A stretch of 8,748 bases of DNA from JAAYZM01 sp964510785 (lineage in GTDB: Bacteria; Actinomycetota; Actinomycetes; Actinomycetales; Cellulomonadaceae). The stretch is taken from NCBI GenBank assembly GCA_964510785.1, contig CAZECM010000112.1:1-8748 (forward strand). The letters are read 5' to 3'. Positions 1 through 6,754 of the stretch are shown here, one piece after another. Within the stretch, counting starts at the first letter, position 1. Each line of letters opens with the position of its first letter. Both the position numbers and the translations under genes were made by a program. The notes beneath the pieces are model-generated. The model made no database searches, had not been told where the DNA came from, and was given only the letters and a program-made list of their open reading frames with translations.

Positions 1-415
1 GCTCGCCCTGGTTGGAGTTGAGCAGCCAGCGCCACACGACGCCGGAGGCGACGAAGGACACGGCCATCGGGAACAGGTAGATGGAGCGGAACACGCCCTC
101 GAACCGGACCGGCCGGTCGAGCAGCCACGCCCACAGGAACCCGAAGAACATCGTGCCTGCGAGGAACACCACCGTGTAGAGCAGGAGGTTCTTGAGCGAG
201 TGCTGGAACGCGTCGCTGCCGAGCAGCGTGATGTAGTTCTCGAGCCAGACCCATGAGGAAGGTGCCTTGCCCGTCGCCTGGGCGGCGGTGTGGATGTCGG
301 TCATGGAGGTGCGCGCGTTGGCGGCGAGCAACCCGTAGACGAAGACGGCCATGAGGATGACCGAGGGCGAGATGAGGAGCAGGGGGGGTCCCCAGCGGCG
401 GAGCTGGCGAGGCAC
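1..415 (-). CDS. Sugar ABC transporter permease, GtsB/MalF type (3' end cut off by window edge)
   Basis: Inner-membrane permease subunit of a sugar importer (CUT1, MalF-like). The first 138 residues are visible; the family is usually about 290-320 aa. A hydrophobic segment follows a basic N-terminus (about residues 10-32), a second spans about 74-98 and a third about 111-130. The stretch FRSIYLFPMAVSF (109-121) followed by WRWLLN (128-133) is very like the equivalent part of GtsB-type glucose permeases, as I remember them. The GTG start at 415 is chosen because AAGGAGG lies 5 nt upstream and the protein then begins with a typical short basic leader. The gene follows the binding-protein gene after about 100 nt that contain a strong hairpin. 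A second permease (GtsC/MalG-like) would be expected just beyond the left edge. No ATPase for this system is visible; such systems often use a shared MsiK-type ATPase. Confidence 0.88.
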   Translation of the reverse strand, partial: MPRQLRRWGPPLLLISPSVILMAVFVYGLLAANARTSMTDIHTAAQATGKAPSSWVWLENYITLLGSDAFQHSLKNLLLYTVVFLAGTMFFGFLWAWLLDRPVRFEGVFRSIYLFPMAVSFVASGVVWRWLLNSNQGE

Positions 416-463
416 CGTTGCCTCCTTGGGTCGGCGGGTGTCGAGCAGGGGATGGGCACGGGC

Positions 464-497
464 GCGGTCCCGTCGCTCGTTTCAGCGACGGGACCGC
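464..497 (-). repeat. Perfect 14-bp intercistronic hairpin between binding protein and permease genes
   Basis: Arms GCGGTCCCGTCGCT (464-477) and AGCGACGGGACCGC (484-497) are exact reverse complements around a 6-nt loop. It lies 20 nt after the binding-protein stop codon, inside the operon. No T-tract follows in the direction of transcription. That favours an mRNA-stabilising or partial-attenuation structure over a simple terminator. In this position such hairpins commonly let the binding protein be made in excess over the permease; that role is inferred here. Confidence 0.75.
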
Positions 498-516
498 ACC
501 ACGTCAGACGTTCGAC

Positions 517-1815
517 CTAGCCCAGCGCCGCAACGAGGTCGGCCTGGAAGCCGGCGAGGTCAGACCCACCGGTGGTGAACTTGCTCGTCGCGTCACCGAT
601 CGCGTTGAGCGCTGCGACCGGGGTCGCCGCACCGTGCGCGAGGGAGGACACGATCTGGTCCTTGCCGAAGGACGCGATCGCCGTCTGCTGGTACTCGGAG
701 AACACCGACGGGTCCGCGTCCTTGCGGGCCGGGATCGAACCCTTGGCCTTGTTGAACGCGACCTGGCCGTCGAGCGAGCCGACCGTCTCCAGCCACGCCT
801 TCGCGCCGGCGGGGTGCGGGGCACCCACGGGGAGCGTGAAGGAGTCGGCGAGGAAGTCGAAGACGCCGTCCGTCCCGGGGACCGGGAAGTAGGTGAAGTC
901 GGTACCAGCGACCTTGCCGGCCTCTTCGAACGCGGCCACGGCCCAGTCGCCCATCACGTTGAAGGCGGCCTGGCCGTCCATGACCTGCTGGGTGGCGTCG
1001 GGCCAGTCCAGACCGTCACGGTCGGTGTTGGTGTAGGAGATCGCCTTCTCGAACGCGGCGAGCGCGTCCGTGACGTCCGAGCCGGCCACGTCGGTCGTGC
1101 CGTCCCACAGACCCGAGTACGCGTCGACGCCGAGCTCGGCGAGGAGCACCGTCTCGAGCAGGTGGACCTGGGTCCACGTCGTCGCGACGGACAGCGGGGT
1201 GCGGCCCGAGGCCTGGATCGTGTCGAACGCGGCGAACCACTCGTCGAGCGAGGCGTAGGTCGCCTCGGGGTCGAGGCCCGCCTCGGTGAGGACGGCGGGG
1301 TTGGCCCACACCACGTTGGCGCGGTGGATGTTCGACGGGATCGAGTAGATCTTGCCGTCGACCGTGAGGCGGTCCACGAGGTCGGCCGGGAACGCGTCGC
1401 GGAGCCCGAACTCGTCGTACAGGTTGGCGACGTCCTCGACCTGGCCGGCGTTGATGTAGTCGGTCAGCTCAGCACCGGCGTGCGCCTGGAAGGTGTCCGG
1501 CGGGTCGTTCGCCTGCAGCCGGGACTGCAGCAGGTCCTTCGCAGCGGAGCCCGCGCCACCGGCGACGGCTCCGTTGATGAACTCCACGTTCGGGTGCTGG
1601 GTGTCGAACACCGAGACCATGGCGTCCAGGCCGAGCTTCTCGGAACCCGAGGCCCACCAGGTGAAGACCTCGACCTCGGTCTCCTCGCCGGTCTCGCCGG
1701 CGGGGGGAGTCGTGGTCGGGTCGGTCGTGCCGCCGCCGTTGCTGCAAGCAGCCAGAACGAGGCTCGCGGCCACAAGGCCTGCTGCCAGCACGGGGCGTGT
1801 GCGTCGAATGCGCAT
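517..1815 (-). CDS. Sugar-binding lipoprotein of ABC transporter (SBP family 1, glucose/mannose GtsA-like)
   Basis: Extracellular lipoprotein, 432 aa, that captures a sugar for the permease downstream. Residues 1-23 form a lipoprotein signal (basic MRIRRTR, hydrophobic core, lipobox LAAC, lipidated Cys24), followed by a Gly/Thr/Pro-rich linker to about 47. The mature part shows FTWWASG (51-57), GGAGSAAKDLLQSRL (86-100), DPPDTFQAHAG (104-114), NIHRANVVW (162-170), AAFNVMGDWA (283-292) and KGSIPARKD (358-366). Several of these match, from memory, the Thermus thermophilus glucose/mannose-binding protein and Pseudomonas GtsA. A monosaccharide such as glucose or mannose is therefore the best guess, although a disaccharide is possible. 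ATG at 1815 is preferred over the in-frame upstream start at 1926 because AGGAGA lies just upstream and it puts the signal peptide at the N-terminus. It is transcribed divergently from the ROK regulator, which may control it. Confidence 0.93.
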   Translation of the reverse strand: MRIRRTRPVLAAGLVAASLVLAACSNGGGTTDPTTTPPAGETGEETEVEVFTWWASGSEKLGLDAMVSVFDTQHPNVEFINGAVAGGAGSAAKDLLQSRLQANDPPDTFQAHAGAELTDYINAGQVEDVANLYDEFGLRDAFPADLVDRLTVDGKIYSIPSNIHRANVVWANPAVLTEAGLDPEATYASLDEWFAAFDTIQASGRTPLSVATTWTQVHLLETVLLAELGVDAYSGLWDGTTDVAGSDVTDALAAFEKAISYTNTDRDGLDWPDATQQVMDGQAAFNVMGDWAVAAFEEAGKVAGTDFTYFPVPGTDGVFDFLADSFTLPVGAPHPAGAKAWLETVGSLDGQVAFNKAKGSIPARKDADPSVFSEYQQTAIASFGKDQIVSSLAHGAATPVAALNAIGDATSKFTTGGSDLAGFQADLVAALG

Positions 1816-1924
1816 CTGTTTCTCTCCTACGTCGTCATTGCCGTGGATAACGGTGAGACCTTGCGCCCCGCGGTGCGGGGTGCGGTGCCGGTCACGTCGC
1901 CGCGGCCGGGGTGGTTCACGGCCC

Positions 1925-1954
1925 ATACAAGAGCACGGGCGGCCTTGACGTCAA
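1925..1954 (-). promoter_or_regulatory. Candidate promoter for the sugar-binding protein operon
   Basis: Read on the minus strand, TTGACG (1949-1954) is a good -35 box. Eighteen bases further is TTGTAT (1925-1930), a weaker -10 candidate. The -35 lies inside the palindrome CTTGACGTCAAG (1944-1955), so a dimeric regulator bound there would block RNA polymerase. The transcription start would fall near 1918, giving a leader of roughly 100 nt. The -10 is the weak point of the call. Confidence 0.45.
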
Positions 1955-2030
1955 GAAGTAAACCCAAGAGTAGCCAAACCGTGATCTTTGCTTGATTAGA
2001 TAAACGCAGGTCACGGGCGTGCCCACGCTC

Positions 2031-2064
2031 CCACGGGCCGCAGATCAGGAGATCGGGCCCGTGG
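2031..2064. repeat. Inverted repeat overlapping the ROK gene's -35 region (candidate operator)
   Basis: CCACGGGCC (2031-2039) and GGCCCGTGG (2056-2064) are perfect 9-bp reverse complements. Between them sits a nested GATC-AGGA-GATC (2043-2054). The right arm falls where the -35 box of the regulator's promoter should be (about 2058-2063), as expected of an autoregulatory operator. The arms are GC-rich, so coincidence is not excluded. Confidence 0.45.
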
Positions 2065-2080
2065 CGAGTGAACGCTTCGC

Positions 2081-2093
2081 TATGCTTCGCGCG
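2081..2093 (+). promoter_or_regulatory. -10 box and start point of a leaderless ROK transcript
   Basis: TATGCT (2081-2086) fits the actinobacterial -10 pattern TANNNT and lies 6 nt before the GTG at 2093. No Shine-Dalgarno sequence precedes that GTG. Transcription would therefore start at or next to the start codon, giving a leaderless mRNA. No good -35 is seen, which is common for such promoters. Confidence 0.55.
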
Positions 2094-3277
2094 TGGGAAC
2101 GGACCGGGTAACCCCGGGTTCGCAGGCTTCACTGCGTGAAGCCAACCGGGCTCGGATCGTGAACGCCGTCCAGCAGCGTGGCTCTCTCACGCAGGTCGAG
2201 CTGGCCGGTGTCACAGGGCTGTCCCCAGCCACCGTCTCCAACATCGTCAAGGAGCTCGTCGCGGGCGGCGTCCTGAACACCTCGCCCACCTCGCGCAGCG
2301 GCCGTCGCGCCCAGCAGGTGACCTTGGCGCGCAACCTCGGACTGATCGCCGGGATGCACTTCGGCTCGCGCTCGCTGCGTGTGGCACTCTCCGACGTCAC
2401 CCACCGCATCGTGGCCGAGCAGCGCATGCCGCTGCCCCACGACCACCGGGCCGACGTGGGCCTGGACCGCGCGAGCCTCTTGCTCGCCGAGATGGTGGAG
2501 TCCGTCGACGCACGCAGCGACGAGGTGCTCGCCGTCGGCGTCGGCGTCCCGATCCCCGTCGACCAGGAGACGGGGCAGGTCTCCTCTCACGGCATGCTGC
2601 GCGGCTGGGACGGCGTCTCCGTCACCGAGCTGTTGAGCGGACGGCTCGGCGTTCCCGTCTACGTCGACAACGAGGCCAACCTCGGTGCGCTCGCGGAGAC
2701 GCGGCTCGGGGCGGCCCGGGGGCGCCAGCACGTGCTCTACGTCCGGGTCTCGCACGGTGTCGGGGGCGGGCTCGTGCTGGGCGGTCAGGTGTTCCGCGGG
2801 CGGGTCGGTGCGGCGGGCGAGATCGGCCACGTCTCCGTCGTCGAGCACGGCTCGGTGTGCCGGTGCGGCAACCGAGGCTGCCTCGAGACCGTCATCGGCG
2901 CGACGGCGCTCGTCGAGACGTTGCGTCACTCGCACGGTCCCCTCACGCTGCGCGACGTCATCACGAGGGCCAAGGCGGGGGACCCGGGCTGTCGCCGCGT
3001 GATCTCCGACGCCGGCCGCTATCTCGGCATGGCGGTCGCGACGGTGTGCAACATCATCGATCCCGAGCTCGTCGTCGTCGGTGGTCAGCTCGCCGAGGCG
3101 GGCGAGCTGCTGCTCGAGCCCATGCGCGTCGCGATCGAGGCGAGAGCCATCTCGAGCGTCGCCGGCCCCGTGGGCGTCGTCGAGGGGGAGCTCGGGGCGA
3201 GCGCCGAGGTGCGGGGTGCGCTCGCCGTGGCCCTCGACCAGGTCTCCATCGCGGGAGCCACGCAGGTGACGGCATGA
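2093..3277 (+). CDS. ROK-family transcriptional regulator (sugar-responsive repressor)
   Basis: Cytoplasmic DNA-binding protein of 394 aa, the usual length for ROK repressors (NagC/Mlc/XylR type). Residues about 15-75 form a winged helix-turn-helix, with recognition helix near SPATVSNIVKELV (44-56) and a wing ending RSGRRAQQVTL (68-78). The rest is a ROK sugar-binding domain: VDNEANLGALAE (191-202), HGVGGGLVLGG (221-231) and the zinc site H246 with CRCGNRGCLE (256-265; Cys256, Cys258, Cys263). ROK kinases carry ENDAN where this protein has DNEAN, so the catalytic Asp is replaced by Glu194. The protein probably binds sugar without phosphorylating it. The GTG start at 2093 is supported by the TATGCT box 6 nt upstream. 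Its TGA overlaps the ATG of the xylose-type binding protein. By position it probably represses that operon and perhaps the divergent one. The inducer (xylose or glucose) is inferred. Confidence 0.93.
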   Translation: MGTDRVTPGSQASLREANRARIVNAVQQRGSLTQVELAGVTGLSPATVSNIVKELVAGGVLNTSPTSRSGRRAQQVTLARNLGLIAGMHFGSRSLRVALSDVTHRIVAEQRMPLPHDHRADVGLDRASLLLAEMVESVDARSDEVLAVGVGVPIPVDQETGQVSSHGMLRGWDGVSVTELLSGRLGVPVYVDNEANLGALAETRLGAARGRQHVLYVRVSHGVGGGLVLGGQVFRGRVGAAGEIGHVSVVEHGSVCRCGNRGCLETVIGATALVETLRHSHGPLTLRDVITRAKAGDPGCRRVISDAGRYLGMAVATVCNIIDPELVVVGGQLAEAGELLLEPMRVAIEARAISSVAGPVGVVEGELGASAEVRGALAVALDQVSIAGATQVTA

Positions 3278-4365
3278 GGCGCGCGTCGTGGGCCGTGCCG
3301 TGGGCCCTCGTCATCGTGGTGTGCGTCGCGCTCACCTCGTGCGTGGCACCGCCCAGCAGCTCTTCGCCGTCGGACCAGGTCATCGGGCTGCTGCTCCCCG
3401 AGTCGAAGGCGACACGCTACGAAGCGGTCGACCGTCCGGCCTTCGAGCGGGTCGTCGCGGCGCGCTGCCCCCAGTGCACGGTGCTCGCCGCGAACGCGGA
3501 CCAGGACGCGGCGCGCCAGCAGCAGCAGGCCGAGTCCATGCTGACCCGGGGCGCGGGCGTGCTCGTGCTCGACGCCGTCGACGCCGTGGCCGCGGTCAGC
3601 ATCGTGACCCAGGCCCACGAGCGGGGCGTGCCCGTCATCGCCTACGACCGGTTCATCGCCGACGCCAACCTCGACTTCTACGTCTCGTTCGACTCGCGGC
3701 GGGTCGGGAAGCTGCAGGGCGAGGCGCTCGTGCGGGCCCTCAATGCGCTGCGGCAAGGCCCGTCGGCACCGCCGCAGGGTGTGCTCCTCGTCCATGGATC
3801 ACCCACGGACCCCAACTCCGCGGCGCTGCGCGCGGGGGTGCACAGCGCGCTCGAGGGCACCGACATCAAGGTGCTCGCGGAGTACGACACCCCCGACTCG
3901 AGCCCGGACAAGGCCCAGGAGTGGGTCACGGGCCAGCTCGCACAGTTCGCCGGGCAGGTCGACGGCGTCAACGCGGCGAACGACGGCATGGCCGGAGGTG
4001 TCATCTCTGCGCTGCGTTCCGCGGGCTACGACCCGGTGCCTCCCGTGACGGGCCAGGAGGCCGAGCTCGCCGCGCTGCAGCGCATCGTGACCGGCGACCA
4101 GACCATGACCGTCTACAAGGCGCTCGACCAGCAGGCCCGCACGGCGGCCGAGCTCGCCGTGCGCGTGCTGCGCGGGGAGAGTCCCGTGACGACGGCGGTG
4201 GTCGACGGCGTTCCCGCGCTGCTGCTGACACCCGTGGCCGTGAACATCAACAACCTGAAGCGCGTCATCGTCGACGGCGATGTCCATACCGTGGAGGAAA
4301 TCTGCGTGCAGCCCTATACCAACGCCTGCATCGCGGCAGGCTTGCTCCCCGGAGGCGCACCATGA
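3274..4365 (+). CDS. xylF: XylF-type sugar-binding lipoprotein of CUT2 ABC transporter
   Basis: Lipoprotein of 363 aa that binds a pentose, most likely D-xylose, outside the membrane. The signal has a hydrophobic core (about 7-20) and lipobox LTSC with lipidated Cys23. The mature protein is a periplasmic-binding-protein type 1 fold (Peripla_BP_4). Motifs typical of the XylF group are GLLLPESKATRYEA (38-51), NADQDAARQQQQAE (74-87), VLVLDAVDA (96-104), AYDRFI (123-128), YVSFDSRRVG (136-145), AANDGMAGG (234-242) and TGQEAEL (259-265). The ATG overlaps the ROK gene's TGA by 4 bases (ATGA), so translation is probably coupled. The gene is followed directly by ATPase and permease genes. Specificity is from family resemblance; ribose, arabinose or another sugar remains possible. 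The gene symbol is by resemblance. Confidence 0.9.
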   Translation: MRRASWAVPWALVIVVCVALTSCVAPPSSSSPSDQVIGLLLPESKATRYEAVDRPAFERVVAARCPQCTVLAANADQDAARQQQQAESMLTRGAGVLVLDAVDAVAAVSIVTQAHERGVPVIAYDRFIADANLDFYVSFDSRRVGKLQGEALVRALNALRQGPSAPPQGVLLVHGSPTDPNSAALRAGVHSALEGTDIKVLAEYDTPDSSPDKAQEWVTGQLAQFAGQVDGVNAANDGMAGGVISALRSAGYDPVPPVTGQEAELAALQRIVTGDQTMTVYKALDQQARTAAELAVRVLRGESPVTTAVVDGVPALLLTPVAVNINNLKRVIVDGDVHTVEEICVQPYTNACIAAGLLPGGAP

Positions 4366-5129
4366 GCCCACCCGTCCTGTCCCTGCGTGGCGTGGTCAAG
4401 GGCTACGGTGCGGCGCGCGCGCTCGACGGTGTCGACCTCGACCTGCACCGGCACGAGGTGCTCGCCGTCATCGGCGACAGCGGTGCCGGCAAGTCGACGC
4501 TCGTCGGAGTGATGTCCGGCAACCAACGGCCCGACGCCGGTGAGGTGATCGTCGACGGCAAGCCCGTGACGCTCGCGAGCCCCGCCGTCGCCCGGGCCCA
4601 CGGCATCGCGAGCGTCTTCCAGGACCTGGCCCTCGCGCCGAACCTCGACGTCGTGGAGAACCTGTTCCTCGGGGCGGAGCTCACGCGCGGGCGCCTGCTC
4701 GACGAGGTGGCCATGGAGAAGCAGGCGTGGGAGCTGCTCGGCCAGCTCGCGGTGCGCGTGCCCTCCGTGCGCGTCCCGGTCGGGGCGCTGTCCGGGGCGC
4801 AACGTCAAGGTGTCGCGATCGCGCGCTCCCTGCTCGGCGAGCCCAAGGTCATCGTGCTCGACGAGCCGACCTCGTCGCTCGGCATCCGCCAGACTGCGGA
4901 GTTCCTCACGCTCGTCGAGCGGCTCCGGGGCCGGGGGCACGGCGTCGTGGTGACGAGCCACTCGCTCGTGGACGTGCACGCCGTCGCGGACCGGATCGTG
5001 GTGATGCGTCTCGGACGGGTCAACGGGGAGTTCGACGCCGCGCTGGCCACGCAGGAGGAGCTGCTCGCCGCCGTCACGGGGGTCGACGCCCCGGGGTCTG
5101 ACGGCGGCCGACGAGGAGGTGCCCGATGA
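4362..5129 (+). CDS. xylG: Sugar ABC transporter ATP-binding protein, single-domain XylG type
   Basis: Cytoplasmic ATPase of 255 aa that powers the XylF/XylH-type importer. All nucleotide-binding elements are present: Walker A GDSGAGKST (38-46), Q-loop Gln87 in VFQD, signature LSGAQRQGVAIAR (143-155), Walker B VIVLDEPTSSL (163-173; Asp167, Glu168) and H-loop His200 in VTSHS. The signature is LSGAQ instead of the usual LSGGQ. E. coli XylG, RbsA and MglA are about 500-aa proteins with two fused ATPase domains, whereas this protein has only one. It would have to work as a homodimer, like the single-domain sugar ATPases of some rhizobia and actinobacteria. The ATG overlaps the previous stop (ATGA), with GGAGG 6 nt upstream. 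The last 15 or so residues are Gly/Arg-rich and probably disordered. The symbol is by role and context. Confidence 0.9.
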   Translation: MSPPVLSLRGVVKGYGAARALDGVDLDLHRHEVLAVIGDSGAGKSTLVGVMSGNQRPDAGEVIVDGKPVTLASPAVARAHGIASVFQDLALAPNLDVVENLFLGAELTRGRLLDEVAMEKQAWELLGQLAVRVPSVRVPVGALSGAQRQGVAIARSLLGEPKVIVLDEPTSSLGIRQTAEFLTLVERLRGRGHGVVVTSHSLVDVHAVADRIVVMRLGRVNGEFDAALATQEELLAAVTGVDAPGSDGGRRGGAR

Positions 5130-6292
5130 GCGCCTACCTCGCCCTGTACTGGCAGCGGCTGCGCGCAGGTGAGCTCGGTGTGCTCCCGGTCGGCGTGCTC
5201 CTCGCCGTCGTCTGGCTCGTGTTCCAGGCGCTCAACCCCGCGTTCCTCTCGAGCGACAACCTCGTCAACCTCACGCAGCAGTCCGCGGTGCTCGGGGTCA
5301 TCGCCCTCGGCGTGGTCGTGACCCTGCACGTGGGGCAGCTCGACCTGTCCGTCGGTGCCGTGAGCGGGCTCGCCGCGGCGGTCACGGCCGTGACGTCCGT
5401 GCAGTGGGGCTGGTCGCAGTGGCTCGCCGTCCTCGCGGCGCTCGCCGTCGGCGTCGTCGTCGGACTCGTGTACGGCGCCGTCCACACCCGCCTCGGGGTA
5501 CCCGGGTTCGTCTTCACCCTCGCGGGCCTCCTGCTCGTGACCGGGCTGCAGCTCCGGGTGCTCGGCCCCACGGGATCGGTGAATGTACCTTTTGAGACCT
5601 GGCTCGTGTACTTGAGCCAGCGGGCGTTCCTTGCCCCCGCCGTCTCGTGGCTCCTCGTTGCCGTGATCGTGGCCGGCTACGCGGCGGCGCTGCTCGTCGG
5701 GCGGGCGCGGCGGCATCGGGTCGATCTGCCGATCGACTCCCTCGGTGCGCTCGCGGTGCGGCTCGTGGCGCTCGCCGCGCTGCTGATCGCCGTGGTGGCC
5801 TACCTCGGCACCAACCGGGGGGTCGGGGTCGCGTTCGCCTCGTTCGTCGCCCTCGTCGCGATCACCGACTTCGCGCTCCGCCGCACGAGGTGGGGGCGTT
5901 CCGTGCGGGCCGTGGGTGGGGACGCCGACGCCGCGCGCAAGGCCGGTGTGCCCGTGCGGCGCGTGTTCGTGTCGGCCTTCGTCTTCTCGTCCACGATGGC
6001 GGCGCTCGGTGGGGTGCTCGCGACCGGTCGGCTCGCCGCGGCCAACCAAGGCACCGGGGCGGTCGACCTCGCGCTCACGGCGATCGCGGCCGCGGTCATC
6101 GGCGGCACGAGCCTGTTCGGCGGCCGGGGCTCGGCGTGGTCCGCACTGCTGGGTGTGCTCATCGTGCAGTCGATCTCGACGGGTGTGCTGCTGATCGGCG
6201 GGGACTTCTCGATGCGGCTCATCGTGACGGGGCTCGTGTTCGCCGTCGCGATCTCGCTCGACGCGGTGGCGAGGCGCGCCAGGCAGTCCTAG
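5126..6292 (+). CDS. xylH: Sugar ABC transporter permease, XylH type (CUT2)
   Basis: Inner-membrane permease of 388 aa, close to the roughly 390 aa of E. coli XylH. About 10 hydrophobic segments are visible, including 17-37, 53-68, 76-90, 99-117, 126-146, 171-191, 209-227, 235-251, 316-331 and 363-380. Family markers are HVGQLDLSVGAVSG (68-81; GGIDLSVG in relatives), the cytoplasmic loop AVGGDADAARKAGVPVRRV (262-280) that contacts the ATPase, and AAVIGGTSLFGGRG (322-335). The ATG overlaps the ATPase stop codon as ATGA, and GAGGAGGT (5113-5120) gives a strong ribosome site 5 nt before it. It is the last gene of the four-gene operon. The next gene converges on it with a 15-nt gap and no clear terminator. 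A short stretch near 5580-5615 is less GC-rich than the rest of the gene. Confidence 0.92.
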   Translation: MSAYLALYWQRLRAGELGVLPVGVLLAVVWLVFQALNPAFLSSDNLVNLTQQSAVLGVIALGVVVTLHVGQLDLSVGAVSGLAAAVTAVTSVQWGWSQWLAVLAALAVGVVVGLVYGAVHTRLGVPGFVFTLAGLLLVTGLQLRVLGPTGSVNVPFETWLVYLSQRAFLAPAVSWLLVAVIVAGYAAALLVGRARRHRVDLPIDSLGALAVRLVALAALLIAVVAYLGTNRGVGVAFASFVALVAITDFALRRTRWGRSVRAVGGDADAARKAGVPVRRVFVSAFVFSSTMAALGGVLATGRLAAANQGTGAVDLALTAIAAAVIGGTSLFGGRGSAWSALLGVLIVQSISTGVLLIGGDFSMRLIVTGLVFAVAISLDAVARRARQS

Positions 6293-6307
6293 GCAGACTG
6301 CAGCCGT

Positions 6308-6754
6308 TCAGCGGCACGCCTCGAGGTTGTCGACCATCGTCTGGAGGTTGGCGATCGTGCGGTCGTACTCGCCGTCGGTGAGCCCTCGCACGGTGAGGTC
6401 GCGCGTGACCTGGACCTCGCCGGCCAGGATGTCGAGCAGTGCCCGCCCTCGGTCGGTGAGCCCGTACCGGCCGGTGGTCGCCGTGACCAGTCCCTTGCTC
6501 TCGAGCGGCTCGAGGTGCCGCACGACCGTCTCGCCCTGGGTCCGGTCGAGGAACGGGGCGACCGCTGCGTCCAAGGCGTCCACGGCGGCGGGTCGTTCGG
6601 CGAGCGTGCGGAGCAGCTGCCACTGGCGGCGAGTGATGCCGCGTGTGCCGAGCGTGCGCTCGAACCGCTCGTTGATCAGGCTGTCCAGGGTGCGCAGGAG
6701 GAAGCCGATGGGCGGCCGAGGGGGCTGGGTCCGAGGATCACTAGTTGTCGTCAT
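6308..6754 (-). CDS. MarR-family transcriptional regulator (divergent pair, left member)
   Basis: Cytoplasmic DNA-binding protein of 148 aa, normal MarR length. A long N-terminal helix (about 15-36) is followed by the winged helix-turn-helix: ITRRQWQLLRTLAE (40-53), recognition region about 68-89 (FLDRTQGETVVRHLEPLESKG) and a short wing TATTGRYGLTDRGRALLD (91-108). The charged DxR wing tip of many MarR proteins is missing. The C-terminal helix (about 124-146) would dimerise. ATG 6754 is preferred over the in-frame extension to 7045, because the extension is Arg/Pro-rich, lies opposite the other MarR gene and lacks domain character. No Shine-Dalgarno is visible. On the minus strand TTGACA (6785-6790) and AAGCAT (6761-6766), spaced 18 bp, end 6 nt before the ATG, suggesting a leaderless mRNA. 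It converges on the permease gene. Ligand and targets cannot be told. Confidence 0.85.
   Translation of the reverse strand: MTTTSDPRTQPPRPPIGFLLRTLDSLINERFERTLGTRGITRRQWQLLRTLAERPAAVDALDAAVAPFLDRTQGETVVRHLEPLESKGLVTATTGRYGLTDRGRALLDILAGEVQVTRDLTVRGLTDGEYDRTIANLQTMVDNLEACR

Larger units (their letters stand above)
1816..2092. promoter_or_regulatory. Divergent regulatory region between glucose-type operon and ROK/xylose-type operon
   Basis: This 277-nt non-coding region carries promoters in both directions. The part from about 1945 to 2010 is clearly more AT-rich than its surroundings, as expected of operators. It holds a perfect 12-bp palindrome (1944-1955), two similar TAAAC-NCA-NG direct elements (1959-1968 and 2001-2010, 42 bp apart) and a 9-bp inverted repeat (2031-2039/2056-2064). 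The leftward mRNA would have a leader of about 100 nt, including a small hairpin CCCCGC-GGT-GCGGGG (1866-1880). No riboswitch fold was recognised. No small gene was found in this region. Confidence 0.7.

Noticed and set aside
1816..1926. N-terminal extension of the sugar-binding protein to the start at 1926
   Set aside because: It would bury the lipoprotein signal 37 residues inside. The ATG at 1815 has AGGAGA upstream, and the predicted promoter lies around 1925-1954.
418..1995. Long plus-strand open frame (525 codons) opposite the sugar-binding protein gene
   Set aside because: The translation is Arg/Gly/Val-rich with no recognisable domain. The minus strand encodes a full lipoprotein with a clear lipobox and family motifs. 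High GC at third positions creates such antisense frames.
3288..5129. 613-codon plus-strand open frame overlapping the XylF and ATPase genes
   Set aside because: Its first part is an out-of-frame Arg/Ala/Gly-rich reading of the XylF gene. Only the last 255 codons are real (the ATPase from 4362), where an ATGA overlap and a ribosome site mark the start.
6303..6315. Small hairpin GCCG-TTCAG-CGGC between the convergent permease and MarR genes
   Set aside because: The stem is only 4 bp and runs into the MarR coding end; it is too weak to call a terminator.
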